Shown here in pieces: positions 19,656 through 28,168 of a stretch of DNA of 64,000 bases. The notes beneath the pieces are model-generated. The model was not told where the DNA came from. It saw nothing but the letters and a program-made list of their open reading frames with translations, and ran no database searches. The DNA comes from Nannocystis pusilla (GTDB taxonomy: Bacteria > Myxococcota_A > Polyangia > Nannocystales > Nannocystaceae): contig NZ_JAPNKE010000002.1 of assembly GCF_026626665.1 (NCBI RefSeq), positions 7,975,168 to 8,039,167 of the forward strand, given 5' to 3'. The position numbers and the translations under genes are program-made. Numbering within the stretch: the stretch's first letter is position 1; the number at the start of each line of letters is the position of its first letter.

Positions 19656-20048
19656 ATGCTGGACCCTCACTTCGCAGGCGCACTGATCGGCACCATCGCC
19701 TTGCTGGTCGCGTTCATCCACGGGCTCCGCTTCGCCCGCCTGGCGATGCTTCACCACACGTTGCGGCGCGCCTTCACGACCGGCGCCGTCGCCGATCCGG
19801 AGCTCCTCGGCCGGCTGTTCGGCGGGCGCACCCAGGCCGAGCGCGACGCGCTCGACAACCGCAACGGGGCGATGCTGATCGCGGTGGCCGCGGCCTGCGT
19901 CGGCTTCGGCTGGTTGCAGGCAGATCCGTCTGCGCTCCGCCTCGCGGCCGGGGTCGCCCTGTTCCCGCTGTTCGTGGGCGTCGTGCTGGCCCTCCGCGGC
20001 CGTGCAGGCTCGCGGCGCGGCCCGCGGGATGTCGTCCGGGATGGTTGA
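19656..20048 (+). CDS. small membrane protein of the ECF sigma operon
   Basis: 130 residues with three predicted membrane helices (GALIGTIALLVAFIHGL, GAMLIAVAAACVGFGWLQ, LAAGVALFPLFVGVVLAL) and a cytoplasmic loop (RRAFTTGAVADPELLGRLF). A good ribosome site (GAGGA) lies five bases before ATG 19656. The sigma gene overlaps its 3' end by a few bases, so the two are translationally coupled. I do not recognise the family. It may sense membrane state for the downstream sigma/anti-sigma pair. Confidence 0.6.
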   Translation: MLDPHFAGALIGTIALLVAFIHGLRFARLAMLHHTLRRAFTTGAVADPELLGRLFGGRTQAERDALDNRNGAMLIAVAAACVGFGWLQADPSALRLAAGVALFPLFVGVVLALRGRAGSRRGPRDVVRDG

Positions 20049-20574
20049 GGACGATCCAGCGTTGAACCGCCGCGCGGCCGCGGGCGACTCGCAGGCGTTC
20101 TCGCAGCTGGTGACTCGTCACGAGCGCCGGCTCCGCGACTTCCTCACGCGCGTCGCCGGACCCGGACGCAGCGACGACCTCGCGCAGGACTGCTTCTTAC
20201 AGGCGTGGCGGCGCGCGGGGCAGTTCGACGGCCGCGGCAGCTACGCGGCGTGGCTGTTCCGCATCGGCTGGCGCCTGTTCCTCGACGAGCGACGCCGCCA
20301 CGCGTCCGAGACGCGCAAGCGCGACGGCGCGGCGCTGCTCGCCGACGAGGCCGCGGAGCCGGGCCACGCGGCGCGCCTCGACATGACCGCGGTGCTGGCC
20401 CGCCTCGAGCCGGTCGAGCGCGCCGCGCTGGTGCTGTGCGACGGCCAGGGCTGGACGCACGAAGAAGCGGCGGCGATGCTCGAGCTGCGGCTCGGGACGC
20501 TGAAGAGCATCGCCGCCCGGGCGAAACGCAACGCACGCGCGCTGCTGGAGGCGCAAGCGAAGGAGCCGCGATGA
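20041..20574 (+). CDS. ECF RNA polymerase sigma factor
   Basis: About 177 residues. Region 2 (FSQLVTRHERRLRDFLTRV, DDLAQDCFLQAWRRAGQF, AAWLFRIGWRLFLDERRR) and region 4 (LARLEPVERAALVLCDGQG, THEEAAAMLELRLGTLKS, AKRNARALL) are clear, joined by a short linker. ATG 20041 overlaps the preceding stop; an alternative ATG is 12 bases upstream. Its stop overlaps the ATG of the next gene (ATGA). Organisation sigma then small membrane protein suggests sequestration by that protein. Confidence 0.88.
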   Translation: MVEDDPALNRRAAAGDSQAFSQLVTRHERRLRDFLTRVAGPGRSDDLAQDCFLQAWRRAGQFDGRGSYAAWLFRIGWRLFLDERRRHASETRKRDGAALLADEAAEPGHAARLDMTAVLARLEPVERAALVLCDGQGWTHEEAAAMLELRLGTLKSIAARAKRNARALLEAQAKEPR

Positions 20575-20902
20575 CCGACGAAGAGTTCGACAAGCTGCTC
20601 GCCGACGACCTGGCCCCGCCGGAGCGACCCCCGACCTCGCCTTCGTGGCGCGGACCGAGCGGCTCGTCGCGCTCGACCGAATCATGGCGCTGCAACGCCG
20701 CAACGCCGCGCGCCCCGGCCTCTCGGATGGTCTGGCGGCGGCGGCCCTGGCCGCGAGCCTCGGCCTGTGGACGCTGTGGGGGCCCGATTGGGGCGGCTCG
20801 GCCGGCGCGATCCTCCCGCTGTTGACGGGCCTGCTCGTGGTCACCTGGCTGGTCGGCCACGACTGGGGCGCCGAGGCCGTCGGCCACGAAGACCCGGCCT
20901 GA
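20571..20902 (+). CDS. putative anti-sigma or small membrane protein (one frameshift)
   Basis: About 110 residues after repair of one frameshift near 20628 in a five-C run. N-terminus MTDEEFDKLLADDLAPPERP is acidic and cytoplasmic; after the shift come DLAFVARTERLVALDR and two membrane helices (GLAAAALAASLGLWTLWG, GAILPLLTGLLVVTWLVG). Position, ATGA overlap with the ECF sigma gene and topology fit an anti-sigma factor, but there is no zinc-binding HxxxCxxC motif. Confidence 0.6.
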
Positions 20903-20934
20903 TCGCCGGGCAGCGTCCTCGACCGACCGCCTGG

Positions 20935-21150
20935 TCGAGCTTCTCCGCGCCTGTCCCGAAGGACAGCATCGACCGTGACCCCGGACGGGCGGCCTCCTCG
21001 ACTCGCCGAGTCGAGCTTCGCCGCGCCTGTCCCGAAGGACAGCGTCGACCCACGGACGGGCGGTGTCCTCGACCCGCCGATTCGAGCTTCTCCGAGCCTG
21101 TCCCGAAGGACATCCTCGACCGCGACCACCGACGGGCGGTGTCCTCGTCG
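20935..21150. repeat. three tandem 71-76 bp repeats, each with the palindrome
   Basis: Units start at 20935, 21011 and 21082 with TCGAGCTTC. Each contains CCTGTCCCGAAGGACA (cores 20952-20965, 21028-21041, 21099-21112) and then GACGGGCGG(C/T)(C/G)TCCTCGAC. The array fills the gap between the convergent sigma operon and the TldD/PmbA-like operon. No coding potential seen. Confidence 0.85.
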
Positions 21151-21200
21151 TCGCGGATCACCACGAGAGACCGAGGCGCCGGGGCGAGATTGGCCCGGCC

Positions 21201-23036
21201 TCACTCGGCGTCGTCGTCGGCCGGCGGCTGCGGCGGCGGCGTCTGGCCGCGGCGCAGCGGGTGCTCGAGGATCGGCAGGCGCTCGTTCTCGCTGCGCTCG
21301 ACCAGCAGCTCGAGCCCGTCGAGCAGCAGGTCGGGCGAGCTCACGCTGACGTCGACCGTGTTGCTGAGGATCCCGTCCATCCCGGTCTCCGCGCCGAAGC
21401 CACCCGTCGCGCCGGGGGCGATCCGCAGCGGCAGCGCCGGCGCGCTCTGGCCGACCGCGCGGATCCGCCGCAGCACCCGCATCGACGCCGGCGCGATCAT
21501 GGCGCCGCGGACCAGCGTCTTCTTGCCCGACGCGTCGAGCCGGTAGATCTTGCTCGGCAGCGGCAGCGACACCTTGCGGCCGGTGCTGTAGCTCGTCGCG
21601 CCCTCGCGGTTCACCGGCCCGAGGATGTTGCCGTCGCGCAGCGACTCGACGATGTACGCGTACTCGTAGCCGTCCTCGCGGGCGCGGCGGAGCAGCTCCT
21701 TCTCGAGCGCCTTGCGCGGCGAGCCGCGCTTCTTCGACTTGAGCGACAGGTTGGTGATCGCCGCGCCCCAGGCCAGGCCCGGGCTGAGGCGCGCGCGGCC
21801 GTTGCTCTCCTTGCGCCGCGGGTTCGGCGTGCGCGTCATCAGCAGCTCTTGCAGCACCCCGTTCTTCACCAGCGTGAGCGGCTTGGGCGCAAAGCCCTGG
21901 GCGTCGACGGCCAGGCGACCGAAGCCCTCGCGGGGGTCGTCCTCGAGGTCGAGGAACGCCGGCAGCACCGACTTGCCGAGGCTGTCTTGCCAGTGCGGTT
22001 CGAAGTCGCGGACGCGGCCGTTGTCGCCGAGCGGCGCCGGCGTCCCGCCGGTGTGCACCGCGATCGTCGACGCCAGCAATTGCGCCGAAGCCGGCCCGGC
22101 GAACAGGATCGGGCCGTCGTAGTCGTCGTCGAGCATCGGCGCGTCGGCCATCAGCGTCAGCTCTTTGAGCACGCCGTCGACCAGCTCCTCGCCGCGCTTC
22201 TTCAGCTCGTCGGTCGCGCGCGGCAGCTCTTGCAGGTGGATCGCCGCGCCGTGGTCGAGGTGCATCCCGTCGAGCGCGCGCGTGTCGGCCATCACGGCCA
22301 GCACCGCGCGGTCGCGCTGCTCGTGCAGCACCACGCCCTCGCTCGTGATCGTCGTGACGTGGCTGCGCAGCACCTGCACGAACACGTCGCCGTTGTCGAT
22401 CGCCGGGTGGTCGGCGAACCGCTTGCTGAGCGCGCGCACCAGCTCGCGCAGGCCCTCCCGGTCGATCGTGTCGGTCGGCGCCGGCGGCACCGGCTGGCGC
22501 ACGAGCGGCTCCGGCTTGGGCCCGAGGTCGGGCGGCAGCGGCTCGCCGGCCAGCCGGGCCAGGATCGCCAGCTTCTGCGCGTAGGTGCCGGTGGCCCGGC
22601 GGAACGCCTGGTCGAGCCCGAGCCACAGCTTGTGCCGCGTCAGCTCGGCCGACGGCAGCAGCGACAAGTTGAAGCGCGGCCACGCCCCGTCCTGGCCGAA
22701 CACCCCCGTCTGGTCGCGCTCGGCCGAACCGACGCGGATGTCGATGCCCGCCGCCGCCTGGTCCTCGAGGACGTCGGTGATGATGCCGCCGTAGCTGCCG
22801 TCGATGCTGAGCACCTCGGCGCGCACCACGTAGACGACGGCCTGATAGGGCGCCGGCGAGTCCGGCAGGCGCAGCCCCGCGATGCCGCGGGCGATCTCCT
22901 GCTCGACCGCCGCGATCTCGCTCTCGGCGGCCTCCGCGGCGACCGGCGCGGCCGCTGTCGGGGTCGGGGCGGATGTCGGCGCCGGAGCTGCCGCTGCGGC
23001 AGGCGCGAGCGCGAGGGCCAGGACGATCGGCTTCAT
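21201..23036 (-). CDS. exported TldD/PmbA-family protein lacking the zinc motif
   Basis: 611 residues, with a signal-peptide-like N-terminus (MKPIVLALALAPAAAAA) and an Ala/Pro linker. The body shares family features with the upstream gene: DVFVQVLRSHVTTITSEG, DGPILFAGPASAQLLASTI, VLPAFLDLEDDPREGFGRL, NGVLQELLMTRTPNP, and the C-terminal VDVSVSSPDLLLDGLELLVER. In the position of the HExxxH motif it reads FAGPASAQLLASTIAVH, so it should not bind zinc, as PmbA/TldE does not. Its start overlaps the stop of the partner gene (ATGA). Likely forms a heterodimer with it in the periplasm. Confidence 0.75.
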   Translation of the reverse strand: MKPIVLALALAPAAAAAPAPTSAPTPTAAAPVAAEAAESEIAAVEQEIARGIAGLRLPDSPAPYQAVVYVVRAEVLSIDGSYGGIITDVLEDQAAAGIDIRVGSAERDQTGVFGQDGAWPRFNLSLLPSAELTRHKLWLGLDQAFRRATGTYAQKLAILARLAGEPLPPDLGPKPEPLVRQPVPPAPTDTIDREGLRELVRALSKRFADHPAIDNGDVFVQVLRSHVTTITSEGVVLHEQRDRAVLAVMADTRALDGMHLDHGAAIHLQELPRATDELKKRGEELVDGVLKELTLMADAPMLDDDYDGPILFAGPASAQLLASTIAVHTGGTPAPLGDNGRVRDFEPHWQDSLGKSVLPAFLDLEDDPREGFGRLAVDAQGFAPKPLTLVKNGVLQELLMTRTPNPRRKESNGRARLSPGLAWGAAITNLSLKSKKRGSPRKALEKELLRRAREDGYEYAYIVESLRDGNILGPVNREGATSYSTGRKVSLPLPSKIYRLDASGKKTLVRGAMIAPASMRVLRRIRAVGQSAPALPLRIAPGATGGFGAETGMDGILSNTVDVSVSSPDLLLDGLELLVERSENERLPILEHPLRRGQTPPPQPPADDDAE

Positions 23037-25087
23037 CGCGACCTCCGCGGAGCTGGCGCGGAGGACATGTCCTTCCGGCCATTGTCGGCCGCGTTCACGG
23101 CCTTGCGCGGCGCTGCGGCGGCTGGCGCGGGGGACATGCTCTTCGGGTCAGCCTTGCCCCCGACCGGCGGCGGCGGCAACAGGGGCGGCTTGCCGCGCTC
23201 GTGGCTGGCGCGCTCGACCTCGAGGTTGCGCAGCAGCAGCGACGGGCTGACGGCCGACACCGGCACGTCGCCCGACTCGGCGCCGCACATGCCGTTGAAG
23301 ATCCCGGGCGTGTCGCCGGTGGCCGTGATCGTCTCGAACGCGGCGATCGGGGTGCCGACGATGTCGACGCCGCGGACCAGCTCGTCGGGGCGGCCGTCGG
23401 CCCAGATCCGGTAGACCAGCAGCGGCATGACCTTGAACGCCTGCGGGCCGGAGCGCTCGGTGATGGTGTAGCCGCCCTGGATGTCGGAGAACCACAGCCC
23501 GTACGGCTTGTTCTGGCGCTTGACCTCGTCGATGAGCGCGCGGCGGAGGTCCTTGTCGGGGATCGTCTTGCGGCTGGTGACGATCAGGTTGCCCTGGCGG
23601 GCGACCGCCTGATAGCCGCGCTCGCGCCGGCCGTGGCCGTTGCTCTTCGTGAACGGCAGCACCGGCGAGCGGCCGAGCAGGAACGTGCGCAGCTTGCCGC
23701 GCTCGACCAGGACCACCCGCTCGGCCGGCACGCCCTCGTCGTCGACGTGGTAGTGGCCCGACAGCGGCACCCCGCCGAGGGTCTCGGCGGTGGGGTCGTC
23801 GACCATGTCCAAAAAGACAGGTAGCACCCGCTTGCCGATCATGTTGGCGAAGGTCTGGCCCTCGAGGTCGTCCTTCTGGCGGTGACCCTCGAGGCGGTGG
23901 CCGAAGATCTCGTGGAAGAACACGCCGGCGGCGCGACCCGCAAGCACCGCCGGGCCGGCGTAGGGCTCGGCCAGCGGCGCCACCCGCAGCGCCAGCACCT
24001 CGTCGCGCAGGCGCTTGGCGGTGGCCAGCAGCACCGACTGCGCCGGCAGCTGCTCCGGCGCCTGGGCCTCGAAGCTCTCGAAGCGGTCGAGCGTCATGCC
24101 GTCGTCGGCCTGGGCCTTGGCCTGCAGCATCAGGCGCAGGCGCACCTGCGAGCCCTGGATCCGCGTGTTCTCGCTGTTGACGTAGGCGCGGTTGTCGACC
24201 CACGCGAGGAACACGACCTGGCTCTCGAGCACGTGCGGGTCGTCGGCCAGCGCCGCGGAGATCTCCCGCAGCCGCGGCTCCCACTGCTTGCCCACCGCGG
24301 CGAGGTCGAGCGACACCGGCGGCTCGGCGTGGATGTTCGGCTTCTCCTCGCTGAAGTCCGGCGACGGCGGCTTGTCCTCGGTCTGGCTCTTCAGCTGCTC
24401 GGCGCTCTCGGCCGCGCTGAAGGCCGCGAGCGCGTCCTTGTACTGCAGCTCGGTGAACTGCCACAGCGCCTGCGACAGCGCCAGCGGGTCGTTCTGCACC
24501 GACACGAACATGCCGCTGCCGAGCCCGTTGCCCGGCCCGTAGTTGGCGTCGCCCGGGTGGCTGTTGTCGAGCTGGCGCGAGCCGACCCGGACGTCGACGT
24601 CGACCGTGCGGTCGCTGTCCTTCCGGTTGCGCACGATCTGCCCGTTCTGCGCCTCGAGCCACAGATGATCGCGGGCGATCAGGTCGTAGGCGAGGAAGTA
24701 CGCCGGCACCTCGGCGCCCTCGCCCTGCAGCTGGGCCAGGTTCTTGAGTGTCTCTTGGGCCAGGAAATCAAGGACAGGTTCGGGCAGGCCCACCGGCGCC
24801 CGCGTGCGCGTGATCGCGTGCTCGCGCGCGGCGTCGCTGCCGGCCACCCACGCGTCCGGCGTCGGCGAAGTGGCCGCGTTGCGCGGCCGACAGCTCGCCA
24901 GCGCCAGCCCGGCCGCCAGCGCGACCAGCCACGGCGAGGTCCGCCGCCTCGCGGCCTGCACCGGCGCGTCCGCGGGGGCGATCGCCTCGCAGGCGATCGG
25001 CGCGGCGCTCGCGGTGTCTCGGCTCGCGCGCGAGTGCGCCGGGGTCGCCGCGGGTCTGGCCGACATCGGCCGCATGATAGCCGACAT
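23033..25087 (-). CDS. exported TldD-like metalloprotease lipoprotein
   Basis: 684 residues. An Arg-ended N-region then WLVALAAGLALASC forms a lipoprotein signal peptide (Cys near 65). The C-terminal half has the TldD zinc motif GVFFHEIFGHRLEGHRQ (HExxxH), VLPVFLDMVDDPTAETLGG, LRTFLLGRSPVLPFTKSNGHGRR and YGLWFSDIQGGYT, followed by GTPIAAFETITATGD. Cytosolic TldD is about 480 residues; this one has an extra N-terminal region and an export signal. Known TldD/E pairs cleave unfolded or modified peptides. Four bases separate it from the yhbY stop; the PmbA-like gene follows with an ATGA overlap. Diverged palindromes occur in the C-terminal linker. Confidence 0.8.
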   Translation of the reverse strand: MSAIMRPMSARPAATPAHSRASRDTASAAPIACEAIAPADAPVQAARRRTSPWLVALAAGLALASCRPRNAATSPTPDAWVAGSDAAREHAITRTRAPVGLPEPVLDFLAQETLKNLAQLQGEGAEVPAYFLAYDLIARDHLWLEAQNGQIVRNRKDSDRTVDVDVRVGSRQLDNSHPGDANYGPGNGLGSGMFVSVQNDPLALSQALWQFTELQYKDALAAFSAAESAEQLKSQTEDKPPSPDFSEEKPNIHAEPPVSLDLAAVGKQWEPRLREISAALADDPHVLESQVVFLAWVDNRAYVNSENTRIQGSQVRLRLMLQAKAQADDGMTLDRFESFEAQAPEQLPAQSVLLATAKRLRDEVLALRVAPLAEPYAGPAVLAGRAAGVFFHEIFGHRLEGHRQKDDLEGQTFANMIGKRVLPVFLDMVDDPTAETLGGVPLSGHYHVDDEGVPAERVVLVERGKLRTFLLGRSPVLPFTKSNGHGRRERGYQAVARQGNLIVTSRKTIPDKDLRRALIDEVKRQNKPYGLWFSDIQGGYTITERSGPQAFKVMPLLVYRIWADGRPDELVRGVDIVGTPIAAFETITATGDTPGIFNGMCGAESGDVPVSAVSPSLLLRNLEVERASHERGKPPLLPPPPVGGKADPKSMSPAPAAAAPRKAVNAADNGRKDMSSAPAPRRSR

Positions 25088-25090
25088 CGG

Positions 25091-25411
25091 TCAGCGCCGC
25101 GGGAGCTCGATCCGCGGGCGCTTCGGATCTTCGCGCGAACGGCGGCGGTAGAGCACGACCACGCGGCCGATCACCTGCACTGCGGCGGCGCCGGTCTGGG
25201 CGGCGAGCTCTTCGGCGGCTTCGACCCGCTCGCCGGGGAAGTTCTGGCCGAGCTTGACCTTGATGAGCTCGTGGTCCTCGAGCGCGATGCTCGTGGCGCG
25301 CACGACTTCGGGAGAGATCCCCTCGGCGCCGACCTGCACCACGGGGGCCAGGGAATGGGCGAGCGACTTGAGGAAGGCGCGGCTGCGGGCGCCGAGGACA
25401 GGGCGGTTCAC
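25091..25411 (-). CDS. yhbY: YhbY/CRM-domain RNA-binding protein
   Basis: 106 residues, the full length of the family. FLKSLAHSLAPVVQVGAEG followed by SIALEDHELIKVKLGQN and VQVIGRVVVLYRR match the CRS1/YhbY fold that binds the large ribosomal subunit precursor. GAEG in place of the usual GKEG/GxxG loop still keeps the glycines. It lies three bases upstream of the TldD-like gene, so they may be co-transcribed, though no functional link is known. Confidence 0.88.
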   Translation of the reverse strand: MNRPVLGARSRAFLKSLAHSLAPVVQVGAEGISPEVVRATSIALEDHELIKVKLGQNFPGERVEAAEELAAQTGAAAVQVIGRVVVLYRRRSREDPKRPRIELPRR

Positions 25412-25482
25412 GCGGCGGAGTGTACCCGGCGCGGACGCGCAAGGCGGCCCGGCTCACGCGTGCGCGCGGTCGCGCGCGCAGC

Positions 25483-26232
25483 TCACGCCCCCTGGCGCAG
25501 CCACACCAAAAACTCGCGGTTGCCGTCCTGGCCCTCGATCGGCGAGTCGCACAGGCCCATCTGGCGCAGGCCGAGCGCCTCGGCGGCGGCGAGGACCGCG
25601 CGGCAGGCCTCGGCGTGGTCCTCGGCGTCGCGGACGATCCCGCCCTTGCCGACGCGCCCGGGGCCGAGCTCGAACTGCGGCTTGATCAGCGCCACGACGT
25701 CCGCGCGGGCGGCCAGAAACGGCAGCACCGACGGCAGCACCTTCACCAGCGAGATGAACGAGCAGTCGGCCACCGCCAGGTCGGCGGCCTCGGGGATCGC
25801 CTCGCGCGGGAGGGTGCGGATGTTGCTGCGATCGAGCACCACCACCCGCGGGTCGCTCGCCAGCTTCCACGCCAGCTGGCCGTAGCCGACGTCGATCGCG
25901 TAGACCCGGGCCGCGCCGGCCTGCAGCAGGCAGTCGGTGAAGCCGCCGGTCGACGCGCCGACGTCCAGGGCCACGCGATCGCGGACGTCGAGCGCGGTGA
26001 ATTGGTCGAGCGCCCCGCGCAGCTTGAGCCCGCCGCGCGACACGAACGGGTGGTCGGCCACGCGCAGGCGGACGGCCGCGTCGGCGGGGACGAGCGCGCC
26101 GGGCTTGCTCTCGGTGTGGTCGCCGACGACGACCTTGCCGGCGATGATGAGAGCCTGGGCGCGCGAGCGGGAGTCACACAGGCCGCGGTCGACGACGAGC
26201 TTGTCGAGGCGGACGCGGGGAGGTTGCGGCAC
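25483..26232 (-). CDS. tlyA: TlyA-family rRNA 2'-O-methyltransferase
   Basis: 249 residues from GTG 26232 (MPQPPRVRLDKLVVDRG), where homologues begin; the frame is open further upstream but has no family similarity. N-terminal S4 RNA-binding domain (about 6-65; SRSRAQALIIAGKVVVG), then an FtsJ/RrmJ-type methyltransferase: SAM motif LDVGASTGGFTD, YAIDVGYGQL, ADCSFISL, VALIKPQFELG. In mycobacteria TlyA methylates 16S and 23S rRNA; activity on both here is inferred. Confidence 0.88.
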   Translation of the reverse strand: MPQPPRVRLDKLVVDRGLCDSRSRAQALIIAGKVVVGDHTESKPGALVPADAAVRLRVADHPFVSRGGLKLRGALDQFTALDVRDRVALDVGASTGGFTDCLLQAGAARVYAIDVGYGQLAWKLASDPRVVVLDRSNIRTLPREAIPEAADLAVADCSFISLVKVLPSVLPFLAARADVVALIKPQFELGPGRVGKGGIVRDAEDHAEACRAVLAAAEALGLRQMGLCDSPIEGQDGNREFLVWLRQGA

Positions 26233-26258
26233 GGGGCCATGTCGTATATCGCAAGCCG

Positions 26259-26438
26259 GTGGTGCGCACGCAGATCCTCGGCGGGCTCGGGGTGGGCGCT
26301 CCCGCCGGCCTGGAGCGCGCTCTGCAGTGGTTGATCTCGCCGCTGGACGGTCCCCAGATCGTGCTGCTCGTCGTCGTGGTCGCGTGTGGGCTGCTCGGCC
26401 TGGTTTGGCGCGGCCGGCGGCCGGGTCCGGACGCGTGA
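26259..26438 (+). CDS. possible small single-pass membrane protein
   Basis: 59 residues, too short for usual gene calling. GTG at 26259 or 26262, 27 bases from the divergent tlyA start. The C-terminal half is a strong transmembrane helix (QIVLLVVVVACGLLGLVW) followed by the positive tail RGRRPGPDA, giving an N-out/C-in topology. No Shine-Dalgarno is visible and no family is recognised. It would be the only gene between tlyA and the tRNA. Confidence 0.35.
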   Translation: MVRTQILGGLGVGAPAGLERALQWLISPLDGPQIVLLVVVVACGLLGLVWRGRRPGPDA

Positions 26439-26540
26439 TGTTTCGCCCATCCGCGGCCCTCGCTGCTCGCCCCGTCGCCCGCTCGTGACGCTTGCTTCGG
26501 TGAGTCACTTCGGTTAGCTTCCCGGGCCTCCAAGTTCTCC

Positions 26541-26613
26541 GGGGCAGTAGCTCAGCTGGGAGAGCGGTGCGTTCGCAATGCACAGGTCAGGGGTTCGATC
26601 CCCCTCTGCTCCA
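26541..26613 (+). tRNA. tRNA-Ala (anticodon CGC)
   Basis: 73 nt cloverleaf: acceptor GGGGCAG/CTGCTCC with one G-U, D-arm AGCTCAGCTGGGAGAGC, anticodon loop TTCGCAA (CGC) closed by GTGCG/TGCAC, T-arm GGGGTTCGATCCCC, discriminator A. CCA is not encoded. Confidence 0.95.
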
Positions 26614-26620
26614 CTAAAAC

Positions 26621-26656
26621 CGAGCCCGAAGTCCTCCGACTTCGGGCTCGTTGCTT
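26621..26656 (+). terminator. terminator of the tRNA-Ala gene
   Basis: Perfect 13-bp stem CGAGCCCGAAGTC/GACTTCGGGCTCG with a four-base loop, then TTGCTT. It begins seven bases after the tRNA. Confidence 0.85.
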
Positions 26657-26776
26657 AACGCGCGCTTGATCGATGCGCGCGGCTTTCGTCCGCGCGACGG
26701 CCGCGATCATGGCTTGAACCGGCTGCGCCGAGGTGCCAGGATCGGCGGACCTCACGCTTTCGCAGCGCCTCGGTTC

Positions 26777-27550
26777 ATGTACAAGCTCTTCAAGCGCACG
26801 TTCTACCCGGGCCACTTCGAGGTGCAGATGTCCGGCGCCTGCGACACCGGGATGTCGCGCGAGCACAACGAGGACGCGATCTCGATCCAGGAGGACGACG
26901 GTCGCGGCTACTACCTCGCCGTCGTGTGCGACGGCATGGGCGGGCACAACGCGGGCGAGCTCGCCTCGGCGCTGGCGGTCGAGCGGATCACCGCCTACAT
27001 CGACGGCAACTTCCGCAAGCAGGGCCCGCGCGAGCTGCTGTACCACGCGTTCTTGCTGGCCAGCACCGCGATCACCGAGTTCAGCGCCAAGAGCCCCGAC
27101 ACCGAGGGCATGGGCTGCACCTGCGTGATGGTCATGGGCATCCGCGACAAGATGTGGGTCGCGCACTCGGGCGACAGCCGGGCCTACCTCGTCGACAAGA
27201 AGGCCGCCACGCCGATCACCCTCGACCACACCATGGTCCAGGAGCTCGTGAGCAAGGGCGTCATCACCAAGGAGCAGGCGGCCGTCCACCCCTATCGCGG
27301 ACGGATCTCCCGCTGCCTCGGCCACGGCCGCTCCAAGGGCGTGCCCGACATCAACGCCGGCATCATCGAGGCCGGCGACAACATCTTGCTGTGCTCCGAC
27401 GGCCTCTCCGATGTCGTCCCCAACGAGGAGATGCACAGCATCATCACCCAGCATCCGCCGCAGGAGGCCACGCGTCGGCTGGTCAACGCCGCCAACCGCC
27501 ACGGCGGGCCCGACAACATCAGCGCGGTGCTGCTGCGCCGCGTGATCTGA
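26777..27550 (+). CDS. PP2C-family Ser/Thr protein phosphatase
   Basis: 257 residues from ATG 26777. Family motifs in order: CDTGMSREHNEDAI, VVCDGMGGHNAGE, GMGCTCVMVM, VAHSGDSRAYLV, ISRCLGHG, LLCSDGLSDVV and GGPDNIS. All metal-binding Asp residues are present. It is a soluble stand-alone phosphatase that would reverse Hanks-type kinases such as those at 6157-7944. The OmpA-like lipoprotein gene follows after 18 bases. Confidence 0.92.
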   Translation: MYKLFKRTFYPGHFEVQMSGACDTGMSREHNEDAISIQEDDGRGYYLAVVCDGMGGHNAGELASALAVERITAYIDGNFRKQGPRELLYHAFLLASTAITEFSAKSPDTEGMGCTCVMVMGIRDKMWVAHSGDSRAYLVDKKAATPITLDHTMVQELVSKGVITKEQAAVHPYRGRISRCLGHGRSKGVPDINAGIIEAGDNILLCSDGLSDVVPNEEMHSIITQHPPQEATRRLVNAANRHGGPDNISAVLLRRVI

Positions 27551-27568
27551 GCGCCGCCCGGGTTCGCC

Positions 27569-28168
27569 ATGACGTGGAAGCGACTCGTGCTCGTGGGCCT
27601 GTGCGCCTGTCGGCCGGCCGCTGCGCCCGAGCCTGCGGCCCCCGAGCCCGCGGCGCTCGGGGCGCCGAGCAGCGAGCCTGCGGCCCCCGAGCTCGCAGCG
27701 GCGCCGAGCGGCGAGCCTGCGGCCCCCGAGCCCGCAGCGGCGCCGGTCACGTACGAGCTCGACGGGCACCGCCTGGTCTTGCCGCGGCCGGTCGACTTCG
27801 CCGCCGCCTCCGACGTCCCGGGCCGCGGGAGCGAGATCGCGCTGGACCACGTTCGCGGCTATTTGCAGGCCAAACCGGCCGTCACGCGGGTTCGCATCGA
27901 GGGTCACTTCAGCGGGCCTGACGCGCAGGCGATGTCCGAGCGGCGGGCGCTGGCCGTCGCGCGTGAGCTCGTGCGCATGGGGGTCGACTGCAAGCGGCTC
28001 TATCCGGTCGGCTTCGGCGACAGCAAGCCGATCGTCGACGGCAGCACGCCCGAGGGCCGGGTCCAGAACAATCGCATCGAGGTCCACAACGTCGCCTTGA
28101 TGGGGCGGGCGATCGGTGGGATGCCCGCCGACGGCGGCGGCAGGCCGGCCGGCGACCCTTGCTCGTGA
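27569..28168 (+). CDS. OmpA-like peptidoglycan-binding lipoprotein
   Basis: 199 residues. Short signal peptide with lipobox LCAC, a Pro/Ala/Glu linker (about 17-62) made of three in-frame repeats, then an OmpA-type domain: AASDVPGRGSEIALDHVRG, VTRVRIEGHFSG, AQAMSERRALAVARELVRMG, LYPVGFGDSKPIVDGSTPEG, NNRIEVHNV. The usual GHTD is GHFS, so diaminopimelate binding may be altered. Outer-membrane anchored, contacting peptidoglycan. Confidence 0.82.
   Translation: MTWKRLVLVGLCACRPAAAPEPAAPEPAALGAPSSEPAAPELAAAPSGEPAAPEPAAAPVTYELDGHRLVLPRPVDFAAASDVPGRGSEIALDHVRGYLQAKPAVTRVRIEGHFSGPDAQAMSERRALAVARELVRMGVDCKRLYPVGFGDSKPIVDGSTPEGRVQNNRIEVHNVALMGRAIGGMPADGGGRPAGDPCS
27629..27750 (+). repeat. in-frame Pro/Ala repeat (three copies)
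   Basis: GAGCCTGCGGCCCCCGAG recurs at 27629, 27674 and 27713 (spacings of 45 and 39 bases, both multiples of three), encoding EPAAPE units in the OmpA-like lipoprotein linker. Confidence 0.8.

Noticed and set aside
20935..21150. CRISPR array
   Set aside because: Three imperfect units with no unique spacers, repeats palindromic and flanks conserved between units; no cas genes.
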